A stretch of DNA of 30,865 nt from JANNFX01 sp031380225 (GCA_031380225.1 JANNFX010000067.1:1-30865), one strand, 5' to 3'. Positions 7,392 to 14,698 are shown, counted from the stretch's first letter. Numbers and translations: made by a program. Notes: generated from the sequence alone by a model not told the origin.

Positions 7392-8867
7392 ATGTTAAAT
7401 CTGATTTCTCTTCTACCACGTCTCAGCGGCGCGCGTGCGCTCGCGGCACTCGCAGCAGTGCTGGCCGTGACCGGGTTAACCAGTCCCCAAAGCCGTGCGC
7501 AATCCGACGGCAGCTACCCCTCCGATAGCCGCGGTGGCTATTCCGATAACGATGACGAGGACGGCTACGAAGATGGCCAAGACGCGCCCGACGTTTCATA
7601 TTTCTATGATGAACTTGAAGATGAAGGCGAGTGGATTTCAGATAGCAACTACGGCCAAGTTTGGCGCCCGCGCCGTGTGGATGCTGATTGGCGTCCTTAT
7701 ACGCGAGGCACGTGGGCCAATACCAAAGAGCACGGATGGTATTGGGTGTCAGACGAGCCGTTTGGCTGGGCTACGTATCACTATGGCCGCTGGCACTTGA
7801 GCGATCGCTACGGTTGGGTCTGGGTGCCCGGCACGCGCTGGGGCCCTGCGTGGGTCACGTGGCGTTCCAATGACGACCATATTGGTTGGGCGCCGTTGCC
7901 ACCGGAAGCTTACTGGGAGCACGGTTCAGGCCTCAGATTTGAAACGCGGATTTATGAAGAACCGCGTTACGAGCCGTATTGGTCGTTTGTCGAGTTCCGC
8001 TACATCACGTCGCCGCGGCTTTACACATACTGCGCTCCACGCGCACGGGTGACGACCTACATTTACTCGTCGCGACCGGCTGAAAATTATGTTTTCGTGA
8101 ATCGCCGCATCGTCAATCGCGGAGTGTCAGTGACGCGCATTGAAACGGTCACGCGGACTCGAATAACGACCGTGCGAGTGAATGCCTCCGACAACCGAAC
8201 ATACCGTTCGGTTAGGCGCGATAACAATGTTCTCAATGTTTACCGGCCAAAGCTCACGCGTGCTGCGGTCATCAATGACCGTCGTGCGAACACCAAACGG
8301 CCAGATATTGACCGGAGCACGTTCCGGGATGTCGATAAACGTCAAGTTCGCAACGTAGGCGCGCCACGTGCCGGGCAGCCTGGCGCCAACAGAGCCTCGC
8401 CCATCCCGACGGGTATTCCTGGCGGGGGAGGTGCCAAGCCGAATGGCAATGATCAATCGGATCGCGCGGTGCGCCTGCCTGGTAATGGCCCCCAAGGCGA
8501 CCGGCCAGCCGGCAACCCAAGCCGTGTCCAAAGCGGCTTTGAACCGAATAAAGGTTTGCGCCAGCCTGGCGCTGGTCCGGACGTAAAACGTGCCCCAGTT
8601 CTCGGCAGCGTCCCTGGTAAAGGCGGCTTAGATAAGTTTGATAAACGAGGTTATGGAGCTGGCGCCAACCGCAATTCGACCGGTGACCTTCGCAATCGGA
8701 GCGCGCCGCGGAACTTGTACAAAGGTCAGCCGGGTCAGGCGTCTCAGCGCAACAACGGTGCTGGGGCCGGGTTTGTGCCAAACGGTCAGCAAGGCGGGCA
8801 GAAGGCGGCCCAGCAACGCAATAAGGCTGACGGCAAAGGTAAGAAAAAGCGCGGCGATCAGGAATAG
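7392..8867 (+). CDS. Exported DUF6600-type protein with basic low-complexity tail
   Basis: 491 residues from ATG 7392; the open frame begins at 7323, but the 7392 start gives a proper signal peptide (hydrophobic LAALAAVLAVTGL, cut near SRAQS). After a short acidic linker (DNDDEDGYEDGQD), a domain of about 115 residues carries repeated GW/WVP/WRP motifs (YGQVWRPRRVDADWRPY, HGWYWVSDEPFGWATYHYGRW, YGWVWVPG, IGWAPLPPE), the hallmark of the FecR-associated DUF6600 family. The rest (about residues 225-491) is Arg/Asn/Gly/Pro-rich and disordered-looking. Function is unknown; the W/Y-rich domain suggests a periplasmic or surface binding module. It may have its own promoter because a hairpin separates it from ntrC. 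Confidence 0.82.
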   Translation: MLNLISLLPRLSGARALAALAAVLAVTGLTSPQSRAQSDGSYPSDSRGGYSDNDDEDGYEDGQDAPDVSYFYDELEDEGEWISDSNYGQVWRPRRVDADWRPYTRGTWANTKEHGWYWVSDEPFGWATYHYGRWHLSDRYGWVWVPGTRWGPAWVTWRSNDDHIGWAPLPPEAYWEHGSGLRFETRIYEEPRYEPYWSFVEFRYITSPRLYTYCAPRARVTTYIYSSRPAENYVFVNRRIVNRGVSVTRIETVTRTRITTVRVNASDNRTYRSVRRDNNVLNVYRPKLTRAAVINDRRANTKRPDIDRSTFRDVDKRQVRNVGAPRAGQPGANRASPIPTGIPGGGGAKPNGNDQSDRAVRLPGNGPQGDRPAGNPSRVQSGFEPNKGLRQPGAGPDVKRAPVLGSVPGKGGLDKFDKRGYGAGANRNSTGDLRNRSAPRNLYKGQPGQASQRNNGAGAGFVPNGQQGGQKAAQQRNKADGKGKKKRGDQE

Positions 8868-8873
8868 AGCTGG

Positions 8874-8911
8874 AAAGGCCGGCGAGCCGCGTTGCGCGAC
8901 AGCGGCCTTTT
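8874..8911 (+). terminator. Probable terminator after the DUF6600 gene
   Basis: AAAGGCCG (8874-8881) pairs perfectly with CGGCCTTT (8903-8910), followed by one more T. The 21-nt loop is GC-rich and may pair further inside. It starts 6 bp after the stop codon. The upstream end of the meaB open frame (8892) lies inside this hairpin, which supports the later meaB start at 8928. Confidence 0.5.
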
Positions 8912-8927
8912 CGCGTATTCCCGCTTA

Positions 8928-9887
8928 ATGCCGACCACCGCAAAGCCATCTTTGATCGCTGATCCCGAAGCCCTTGTCGCCGAAATGCGGGCAGGTAAAC
9001 GCGCGTCTATTTCACGTGCCGTGACGCTGCTTGAAACTCTGGCCGCTGGTGCTCCCGAACTTTTGCAAATGATGCAACCGCATTTGGGGCGCGCACTGGT
9101 CGCAGGATTTACCGGCCCGCCTGGAGCCGGCAAGTCTACTCTCGTCAATGCCGTGATTAGCCATCTACGCGGTCTCGGAAAAACGGTGGCCGTCATTGCG
9201 GTCGATCCGTCGAGCCCGGTGTCCGGTGGTGCAATTCTCGGAGATCGCATTCGGATGACGGCGGCGCTGGATGATGACGGCGTTTTCGTGCGTTCGCTCG
9301 CCAGTCGCGGATATCTCGGCGGGTTGTCGCCGGCCGCAGTCCGCATCATCGATGCCTTTGATGCCGCTGGCTTCGATTACATTCTGCTTGAGACTGTGGG
9401 CACCGGACAAAATGAAATAGATGTCGCTGAAGTCGCTGACGTGCGCGTCGTCATCGCAGCTCCCGGACTGGGGGACGACATCCAAGCGATGAAGTCGGGG
9501 TTGCTTGAGATCGCCGACGTGCTGGTCGTCAATAAGGGCGACCGCGAAGGCGCTGAGCAAACGATGCACCAGTTGAAGGGTGCACTTTCGATCCGCGCTT
9601 GGCAGCGCAACGAAGTGCCAGTTTTGAAAACCATTGCGACGACTGGTGATGGCGTGCCGGGCTTGATGGATGCCATCTCGGAGATCGGCGCCCGCGTCAC
9701 GGCCTTGCCCGCGCGTGATCGCCGCCGCCGCCGTGCCCGGTATTTAATCGCGCAGGCCGCCGCCGATATTGTCGCGCGGCGTGTCAAAGGTGGCGCAGGC
9801 GACGAACTCGATGACCTTGCAGATCGCGTGCTCGCTGGAACTTTGACGCCCGATGCTGCCGCCCGCGGGCTGCTGGCCAGATCTTAG
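8928..9887 (+). CDS. meaB: MeaB/ArgK-family GTPase (methylmalonyl-CoA mutase chaperone)
   Basis: 319 residues from ATG 8928. G3E-family P-loop GTPase. The Walker A loop GPPGAGKS is at 63-70, followed by the conserved VDPSSPVSGGAILGDRIRM, the ETVGTGQNEIDV switch region and NKGD for guanine recognition. MeaB proteins protect and reload adenosylcobalamin-dependent methylmalonyl-CoA mutase (or related mutases), gating cofactor delivery by GTP hydrolysis. ArgK was an early misnomer for arginine kinase activity. No mutase gene lies within the window, so the client must be encoded elsewhere. The gene seems to stand alone: a hairpin lies before it and there are 71 bp to the next gene. Confidence 0.95.
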   Translation: MPTTAKPSLIADPEALVAEMRAGKRASISRAVTLLETLAAGAPELLQMMQPHLGRALVAGFTGPPGAGKSTLVNAVISHLRGLGKTVAVIAVDPSSPVSGGAILGDRIRMTAALDDDGVFVRSLASRGYLGGLSPAAVRIIDAFDAAGFDYILLETVGTGQNEIDVAEVADVRVVIAAPGLGDDIQAMKSGLLEIADVLVVNKGDREGAEQTMHQLKGALSIRAWQRNEVPVLKTIATTGDGVPGLMDAISEIGARVTALPARDRRRRRARYLIAQAAADIVARRVKGGAGDELDDLADRVLAGTLTPDAAARGLLARS

Positions 9888-9958
9888 GTTAGCAATATTT
9901 ACCCCGGCGCTGCTGTGATCCAAGACGCCCATGAGATTTTGGCGTATGCTGCAGTGCT

Positions 9959-11251
9959 ATGATACGGCCTCGCACCATCGAACGGCTGAACGCCGGCTGC
10001 ACGTGCGTGACGTTGGATCGCGACAAGCTAAGCAGTGCTGCGGAAGCAGCAGTCGGCGATCCGGCTTTCTATCGCGCGCTATCAGAAACCCATCCGAATT
10101 TGATCTCCGCGCATCCAGTATTCTTGTCCGCCGCCCACGCCGATCGGATGCGCGACATCATCGCTGCCATTGAAACAGTCGCTAAGTCGCCCGCCTACCG
10201 GATTGCTGTTTTGGCCAATGCGCCATCAATTGCCCACTTCGATCCCGGGCCTCTAGGCGTATTCATGGGCTACGACTTTCATCTGGGTCCCGAAGGTCCG
10301 AAGTTGATTGAGATCAACACCAATGCTGGTGGTGCGCTGATTAATGCTTATCTCATGGAGGCGCAACGTGTGTGCTGCGTTGAGTTGTTGGCAGTAGGCG
10401 ACATGCCATTCAATCTCTCTGCACTGCTGGCACAGTTCGTGGCAAGCTTTGACAAAGAATGGCGCCGGCAAGACCGCGATCGAAAACTCAAAACCATCGC
10501 TATCGTTGATGAGGCGCCCCAGCAGCAATATCTTTATCCCGAGTTCGTGCTGTTCCAGAAGCTGTTCGAGAGTCATGGCTACTCAGCAATGATCGTGGCG
10601 CCCGAAGCATTAGAGCATCGGGATGGATCACTTTCTGTGCGAGGCGAGATCATCGACCTAGTCTACAACCGCTTGACCGATTTCAGCTTTGAAAAACCGG
10701 CAACTCAGGCGCTTCGCGCTGCATATCTTGCGGGCGAAGTGGTGGTTACACCCAATCCACGCGCTCATGCGATGTTTGCCAATAAAGCTAATCTAGCAAT
10801 ATTGACCGATGCGCAGGCGCTCGAAGCTGCTGGCGTTGCAGCCGGCACCATCGCCACACTTCTCGACGGCATTCCGCGCACGGTTGTTGTGGGATCAGGC
10901 AATGCTCAAGAGCTATGGCAAAGTCGTGATTTATTATTCTTTAAGCCCGTCGATGGCTTCGGCGGCAAGGCCGCTTACCGGGGCGACAAACTTACGAAAA
11001 AAGTCTGGAGCGAGATTCTGCAGGGTCGTTATGTGGCGCAGAACCGCGTCGCACCGGGCGCGCGCGCGGTGTCCATCGACGGCGAAATTCAAAATCTTAA
11101 GGCTGACCTCCGCAATTATACCTATGACGGCAAAGTGCAACTTGTTGCGGCACGGCTCTATCAAGGTCAGACCACCAACATGCGGACGCCGGGCGGTGGG
11201 TTTGCTCCGGTATTTACCGGCGACGACGCTGCGGCTTGCGGATGCGGGTGA
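9959..11251 (+). CDS. ATP-grasp-like protein of unknown substrate
   Basis: 430 residues, soluble, no signal peptide. The N-terminal half holds VFMGYDFHLGPEGPKLIEIN followed by TNAGGAL, which resembles the pre-ATP-grasp or permuted half of carboxylate-amine ligases. The C-terminal half has LLFFKPVDGFGGKAAYRGD (ATP-grasp lysine and glycine-rich loop), YVAQNRVAPG, DLRNYTYDGKVQ, and NMRTPGGGFAPV, which match the metal- and ATP-binding end of ATP-grasp enzymes. I infer a circularly permuted ATP-grasp ligase of the glutathionylspermidine-synthase-like type, acting on an unknown acid and amine. No biosynthetic partner gene adjoins it: meaB lies upstream, and a convergent exported protein gene ends 40 bp downstream. 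The final residues (GDDAAACGCG) are unusual with a Cys-Gly-Cys end. The superfamily call is fairly safe, the function open. Confidence 0.7.
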   Translation: MIRPRTIERLNAGCTCVTLDRDKLSSAAEAAVGDPAFYRALSETHPNLISAHPVFLSAAHADRMRDIIAAIETVAKSPAYRIAVLANAPSIAHFDPGPLGVFMGYDFHLGPEGPKLIEINTNAGGALINAYLMEAQRVCCVELLAVGDMPFNLSALLAQFVASFDKEWRRQDRDRKLKTIAIVDEAPQQQYLYPEFVLFQKLFESHGYSAMIVAPEALEHRDGSLSVRGEIIDLVYNRLTDFSFEKPATQALRAAYLAGEVVVTPNPRAHAMFANKANLAILTDAQALEAAGVAAGTIATLLDGIPRTVVVGSGNAQELWQSRDLLFFKPVDGFGGKAAYRGDKLTKKVWSEILQGRYVAQNRVAPGARAVSIDGEIQNLKADLRNYTYDGKVQLVAARLYQGQTTNMRTPGGGFAPVFTGDDAAACGCG

Positions 11252-11290
11252 ACGCGCAGTTGCGATTGCCGGTTGGCTATTGAGTAACGT

Positions 11291-11797
11291 CTACTTGGTC
11301 AATGAAATGCCGTTGACCAGTGACTTCACAACCAACTTGCCCTGGCAATCCGCAACGGTATCCGCGTCTGCCTTGCATTCTATAACTTCATTGATGAGCA
11401 TCCGCCCAACCTTGTCACAGCCGAGGCCGTCAAAGTCGAATTGCTTGACCGACTGCTTGGTGGCTTTGAGCGGTGCCAATTCAAGGGTGACGCGACGAGC
11501 AATGACGCCGTCGGACTGGAAGATCACGAAATCGATCTTGAGTGTAGAGTAGGATTTATCGCTTTGATTGTCGGCGACGAAGTAAGCGCGGCAGGAGGTC
11601 TCAAGCGGCTCCAACTTGTTGAGTTCGATTGTTAGTCCAGTCGATGCCGTGCTTGCCGGCGGCGAGGTCTGTGAATGGACCGCGGCGGAGCTGAGCACGA
11701 GGCCGCCGAGCACAATTGGAATCAGCTTGGACACGATCGGACGATTGATTATGTCAGCGCCTATTGCCGTTGTTTTCAAGCCATTCTCCGCGTCCAT
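11291..11797 (-). CDS. Small exported protein of unknown function
   Basis: 168 residues from ATG 11797. The frame opens at a TTG at 11857, and a GTG at 11734 gives the tidiest signal peptide (VSKLIPIVLGGLVLSSAAVHSQ without a long lead). The start is therefore uncertain. The mature part is about 120 residues: LNKLEPLETSCRAYFVADNQSD, which reads like a beta-sandwich with two nearby Cys (ETSCRAY and DGLGCDK) and two later ones (ECKADADTVADCQ). It matches a pattern I associate with uncharacterised alphaproteobacterial periplasmic proteins, but I cannot name the family. It lies convergent with the ATP-grasp-like gene and 133 bp downstream of sufE. Confidence 0.72.
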   Translation of the reverse strand: MDAENGLKTTAIGADIINRPIVSKLIPIVLGGLVLSSAAVHSQTSPPASTASTGLTIELNKLEPLETSCRAYFVADNQSDKSYSTLKIDFVIFQSDGVIARRVTLELAPLKATKQSVKQFDFDGLGCDKVGRMLINEVIECKADADTVADCQGKLVVKSLVNGISLTK

Positions 11798-11930
11798 TCT
11801 GACATTGCAACCGAGGCCGCACCGTTCCGGCTTAACGCGCCGGCCAAGAGTGTGCAAATGACATCACTAGGGTATTTAGTTCTAATTTCAGAATTTTTTC
11901 GAATGCAGGGAGTTCCTGCAAATGGGCGAT

Positions 11931-12359
11931 TTAATAACTTTTTATGGCAGCCCGCGCATCGGCGCCGATCCGCTCCACCATTGACGCTAGCCCATTCGAG
12001 CGTTGCGGCGTCAGATGGTCCTTAAGGCCGATCGAGTCAAAATCGGCGAATGGATTGTAGTCAGCGATTTCACGCGCCGTTCGGCCCTTGTAAATTTCAA
12101 GCAAAATGGCGACCAATCCGCGGACAATGTGGGCGTCACTGTCGCCTTGGAATTTTAACAGTGGCGTGCTGTCGGCGCCTGCCGGGCCGGTTTCAGTCGT
12201 CAGCCATACCTGGCTTGCACAGCCACGGACTTTGGTGGCTTCTGTTTTGAGGGCGTCTGGCATCTGCGGCAAAGCGCGCCCAAGTTCAATGATATAGCGG
12301 TAGCGGTCCTCCCAATCATCAAGGAGGGCAAAGTCTTCGCGAATTGCGTCGATGGTCAT
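11931..12359 (-). CDS. sufE: SufE family sulfur-acceptor protein
   Basis: 142 residues, a normal SufE length. SufE accepts persulfide sulfur from the cysteine desulfurase SufS and passes it to the SufBCD scaffold for Fe-S cluster assembly. The active-site cysteine is C47 in KVRGCASQVWL; the family pattern LDDWEDRYRYIIELGRALPQM precedes it and GLVAILLEIYKGRTAREI follows. The rest of the suf operon is not in the window. Stand-alone sufE genes are usual in Rhizobiales. The next gene upstream on this strand is the small exported gene at 12450-12860, separated by a strong hairpin. Confidence 0.95.
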   Translation of the reverse strand: MTIDAIREDFALLDDWEDRYRYIIELGRALPQMPDALKTEATKVRGCASQVWLTTETGPAGADSTPLLKFQGDSDAHIVRGLVAILLEIYKGRTAREIADYNPFADFDSIGLKDHLTPQRSNGLASMVERIGADARAAIKSY

Positions 12360-12375
12360 CGACTGGTCCTGTGCT

Positions 12376-12399
12376 CATCGGGCTGCAACAGCCCGCATG
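12376..12399 (-). terminator. Hairpin between the small exported gene and sufE
   Basis: CGGGCTG (12379-12385), loop CAA and CAGCCCG (12389-12395) form a perfect 7-bp stem. CAT (12376-12378) and ATG (12397-12399) extend it past a one-base bulge. It lies 17 bp upstream of the sufE start. No T-run follows on the minus strand. It may be a terminator for the upstream gene or a leader structure of sufE. Confidence 0.4.
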
Positions 12400-12449
12400 T
12401 TGGCTACTTAGGACCCGCTAGAGGCAGGCGCAAGAGTAACACTTAGCTA

Positions 12450-12860
12450 TTAGGATTTTCGGCCGCGCCAAGCGGCTTTTAAATCATTTTCGGACAATGT
12501 CCCCCGTCCCGAGACGACAGGAATCTCGCGCGCAGCTGGAATCGCTGGAGCCAACGGCACGCGGCGCACAACTGCTAATTCAATCCGTGTTTCCGGCTTT
12601 TCAGCCGCTGCGTTGCTGGCCACCGTCGAATAGCGCTGCATGGCATCATAGGCCACGCCAGCGGCGAACTGGGCTTTACTCTTGAATTGCTCCCAGAAAG
12701 CTGCAGCCTGTTCGCATTTTTCCGGTTCGCGATCGCAATAGGTTCCGGCCCAATGAGCGGCAGATGCCGCACTCTCGTAAAGTCGCGCCTGTTGCATCTT
12801 GTCAGACGGCAAAGCCGCGACAGCGCATGAAACGATAATGGCTAGTCTGAAAACCGACAT
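12450..12860 (-). CDS. Small exported or membrane-anchored protein (DUF5330-like)
   Basis: 136 residues. The N-terminus (FRLAIIVSCAVAALPSDK) is a short hydrophobic segment that could be a signal peptide or anchor. A helical region of about 55 residues follows with two cysteines (GTYCDREPEKCEQAAAFW) and ends at AAGVAYDAMQRY. The C-terminal third is Ala/Pro/Arg-rich and finishes with LSENDLKAAWRGRKS. The CDRxPExC pattern recalls the alphaproteobacterial DUF5330 family; this is from memory and is moderately sure. Function unknown. It is upstream of sufE on the same strand. Confidence 0.65.
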   Translation of the reverse strand: MSVFRLAIIVSCAVAALPSDKMQQARLYESAASAAHWAGTYCDREPEKCEQAAAFWEQFKSKAQFAAGVAYDAMQRYSTVASNAAAEKPETRIELAVVRRVPLAPAIPAAREIPVVSGRGTLSENDLKAAWRGRKS

Positions 12861-13028
12861 GGTCGAATTCCAATGCGATCCGGAGTATACCGGGGGTGCC
12901 CAACTCTGGTCACCATACCGAAGAGGCTTTTAGGAAACGCGGAGGTGGGCGTGTCGATTTTCATCATCTTTTAAGACAAGTCCGAGCCTGAAATTTAGGT
13001 CCGATTAACGGGCCGAAGAGGCACGTGG

Positions 13029-13044
13029 TTAAGCGGCCGTTAAC
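13029..13044 (+). promoter_or_regulatory. Predicted CtrA-binding box
   Basis: TTAA-N7-TTAAC is perfect: TTAAgcggccgTTAAC. Its right half lies in a 14-bp palindrome GGCCGTTAACGGCC (13035-13048). It sits 36 bp before the GTG start at 13080 of the peptidoglycan-binding gene, where a CtrA site could act at or near the promoter. CtrA is the cell-cycle master regulator of alphaproteobacteria. The match is exact, occupancy is inferred. Confidence 0.6.
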
Positions 13045-13079
13045 GGCCAGGGTCCATAATTGGGACGACAGGGGTGAGA

Positions 13080-13901
13080 GTGCGGGGCTGGCGCACTCGT
13101 AACGGGTACGCGTTCATGTTCGATCCAAAACTCAAGGCTGGAATGGCCTCCTTCATGGTGTTGTCGGGCCTGTTCGGGGGGAATTTGTTTTTCTTACAAA
13201 CGGCTCATCGCGAGAAGTCCCCGAACCGTGTGGCGTTTCCAGACCGCGCAGCGCCGGGCTTGGTCAAGCCGCCTGCCCTTGCAATGGCAGCGCCGCAAAC
13301 TCCAGATTTTAACAGCAATCAGCAGCGATCCGCCGAAAGTCCTGCTCTTAAGGTCGCGCTGCCAGCCACCCAGGCCGCCAGCTGGACGGCGACCAACACG
13401 GGATCGCTATCCCCGGCGATCCCAGACACCGATTTAACGCGTGCCATTCAACGCGAGCTTCAGGTTCTCGGCTACGACGCCGGCGGCGTTGACGGCGTCG
13501 CTGGAGTAACCACGCGCGCAGCCATTATGGCGTTCGAATGGGACCACGGCTATCCTCTCACCGGCGAACCTAAACAGGATATTTTGCAAAGCCTGCTGAT
13601 GGGCGGCGCTCAAGGCGGCATGGCGGGAGCTGCGGCTTCGACGCCAGCTGGGCCGCAGGCGAAAGAGGTGATCAAAATAATTCAGCAGGATCTGGCCGTG
13701 CTGGGGCTGTCTAAGGTTAAACCGAGCGGGGTCTTAGACGAAGGTACGCGCGGCGCAATCCGCCGTTTTGAAGCCCGCGAAGGCATGCAGCAAACCGGCC
13801 GGATCAGCGGCCGTATGACCGCACGCCTGTTGCGCTTGGTAGCGGAAAAACGGGCAGCCCCTGAAAATGCTCCGCCTCTCAAACGTGTTGCCAAAAGTTA
13901 G
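13080..13901 (+). CDS. Peptidoglycan-binding (PG_binding_1) membrane-anchored protein
   Basis: About 273 residues from GTG 13080, which has an AGGGG ribosome site 5 bases upstream; GTG 13074 and ATG 13116 are alternatives. A hydrophobic segment (ASFMVLSGLFGGNLFFLQT) near the N-terminus is an uncleaved anchor or signal. A Pro/Ala/Gln-rich linker leads to two peptidoglycan-binding repeats: LTRAIQRELQVLGYDAGGVDG with GVTTRAAIMAFEWDHG, and VIKIIQQDLAVLGLSKVKPSG with GTRGAIRRFEAREGM. Each is a three-helix cell-wall-binding module. No catalytic domain is present, so it may be a scaffold or a regulator of a wall enzyme. A CtrA-type box upstream suggests cell-cycle timing. DUF1491 follows 50 bp downstream. 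Confidence 0.85.
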   Translation: MRGWRTRNGYAFMFDPKLKAGMASFMVLSGLFGGNLFFLQTAHREKSPNRVAFPDRAAPGLVKPPALAMAAPQTPDFNSNQQRSAESPALKVALPATQAASWTATNTGSLSPAIPDTDLTRAIQRELQVLGYDAGGVDGVAGVTTRAAIMAFEWDHGYPLTGEPKQDILQSLLMGGAQGGMAGAAASTPAGPQAKEVIKIIQQDLAVLGLSKVKPSGVLDEGTRGAIRRFEAREGMQQTGRISGRMTARLLRLVAEKRAAPENAPPLKRVAKS

Positions 13902-13915
13902 CGCGTGCCATAGGT

Positions 13916-13946
13916 CCCGCTGAGCCGGATGGGCTCTAAGAGCGGG
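13916..13946 (+). other. Nested hairpin between two plus-strand genes
   Basis: CCCGCT (13916-13921) pairs with AGCGGG (13941-13946), and inside it GAGCC (13922-13926) pairs with GGCTC (13932-13936). This makes 11 bp with a 4-nt bulge and a 5-nt loop. It ends 5 bp before the DUF1491 start, so it covers the position of the ribosome binding site and could limit translation or end transcription. Confidence 0.5.
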
Positions 13947-13951
13947 CGAAA

Positions 13952-14296
13952 ATGCGGTTAAGAACAGAAATTTGGGTAAAGGCATATATCCGGCGCTGCG
14001 CAGTCACCGGGGCGATGGCTGTCGTTGTGCGCCATGGTGACGATGATGCCGGGGCTGTTTTCATTCGCATTAACCGGTTAGACGGCACGTCTTTGGTCTA
14101 CGGACCGGCGCCAGCGGGTCTAGAAAGCGCGGCACTTGACCGGCAATGGGTTCCGAGCCTCGGGCCTGGCGGCCACCCCGATGATGTTGCCGATCGCCTG
14201 CTGACCCGTGAGGCCGAATTCGATCCCGATATCTGGGTTATCGAAGTCGAGGACCGCAACGGCCGCCATTTTCTCGACGGATGGCTCGCGAAATAG
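13952..14296 (+). CDS. DUF1491 family protein
   Basis: 114 residues, the usual family length. Alphaproteobacteria-specific domain of unknown function. Recognisable elements are MRLRTEIWVKAYIRRC at the start, the VVRHGDDDAGAVFIRINRLDG block and the acidic end EFDPDIWVIEVEDRNGRHFLDGW. It is soluble with no signal peptide. It lies 50 bp downstream of the peptidoglycan-binding gene and may be cotranscribed with it, though a strong hairpin covers its translation start region. No function can be claimed. Confidence 0.88.
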   Translation: MRLRTEIWVKAYIRRCAVTGAMAVVVRHGDDDAGAVFIRINRLDGTSLVYGPAPAGLESAALDRQWVPSLGPGGHPDDVADRLLTREAEFDPDIWVIEVEDRNGRHFLDGWLAK

Positions 14297-14355
14297 AGAC
14301 AAATTTAAACCTGTTCCCCAGATTACAGCGCCGTCAACTTCATCCCGCTAAGCAT

Positions 14356-14370
14356 TTAACCAGCTGTTAA
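14356..14370 (+). promoter_or_regulatory. Second predicted CtrA-binding box
   Basis: TTAAccagctgTTAA matches TTAA-N7-TTAA exactly. It lies in the 203-bp gap before the 64-residue gene, 129 bp upstream of its start. Further down the gap, GCCTGG (14415-14420) and CCAGGC (14441-14446) can form a 6-bp stem. The distance from the gene is larger than for the first box. Confidence 0.5.
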
Positions 14371-14499
14371 GTGCTGCGGCGATCAGATGGTCACGGAGCG
14401 ATTCGCGGCAAATAGCCTGGGGCGGTGCTCAGCGTCACGGCCAGGCAGTCAACCGGATAGGCGCCCATGAAGGGTACCGAGCGCTAAGGGATCAAGGTA

Positions 14500-14694
14500 A
14501 TGGCGACGATTGTTCAATTTAGTGAGTATGTCCGCAAGGCCGCCCCGAAGGCGGTTCTGTCTCAGAGTGCAGACATCGTGTTGTTCCACGGGATTCGCTA
14601 TCAGCGCTGGGACGAAAAGATGACTCCGGAAACTGCCGTCGGAACCAAGTCACGGCGCCGCAAGTCTCGCAAGGCGGCTGTCAACCAAGACTGA
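14500..14694 (+). CDS. Small basic protein, 64 residues, unknown
   Basis: MATIVQFSEYVRK begins a short folded-looking stretch containing VLFHGIRYQRWDEK; the C-terminus is strongly basic (KSRRRKSRKAAVNQD). An AAGG ribosome site lies just upstream (AAGGTAATG). The composition suggests nucleic-acid or membrane-surface contact, but I recognise no family. It is convergent with the minus-strand gene ending at 14699, only 4 bp away. A CtrA-type box lies in its upstream region. The ribosome site and normal codon use make it likely to be real. Confidence 0.6.
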   Translation: MATIVQFSEYVRKAAPKAVLSQSADIVLFHGIRYQRWDEKMTPETAVGTKSRRRKSRKAAVNQD

Positions 14695-14698
14695 GGCG

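Noticed and set aside
8272..8949. 225-residue minus frame opposite the DUF6600 tail
   Set aside because: Low-complexity composition of the sense strand creates long antisense frames; no motif or ribosome site.
10809..11552. 247-residue plus frame overlapping the ATP-grasp-like gene and extending past its stop
   Set aside because: Its sequence is Arg/Ser/Thr-rich with no motif, and its downstream part is antisense to the exported protein at 11291. I also considered it as a frameshifted end of the ATP-grasp gene, but no family motif continues there.
11936..11950. TTAA-N7-TTAT near the sufE end as a third CtrA site
   Set aside because: One mismatch, and it lies in the sufE 3' coding end in an AT-rich stretch.
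14467..14487. Six-codon upstream frame before the 64-residue gene
   Set aside because: It is MKGTER then stop; too short to separate from chance and has no ribosome site.
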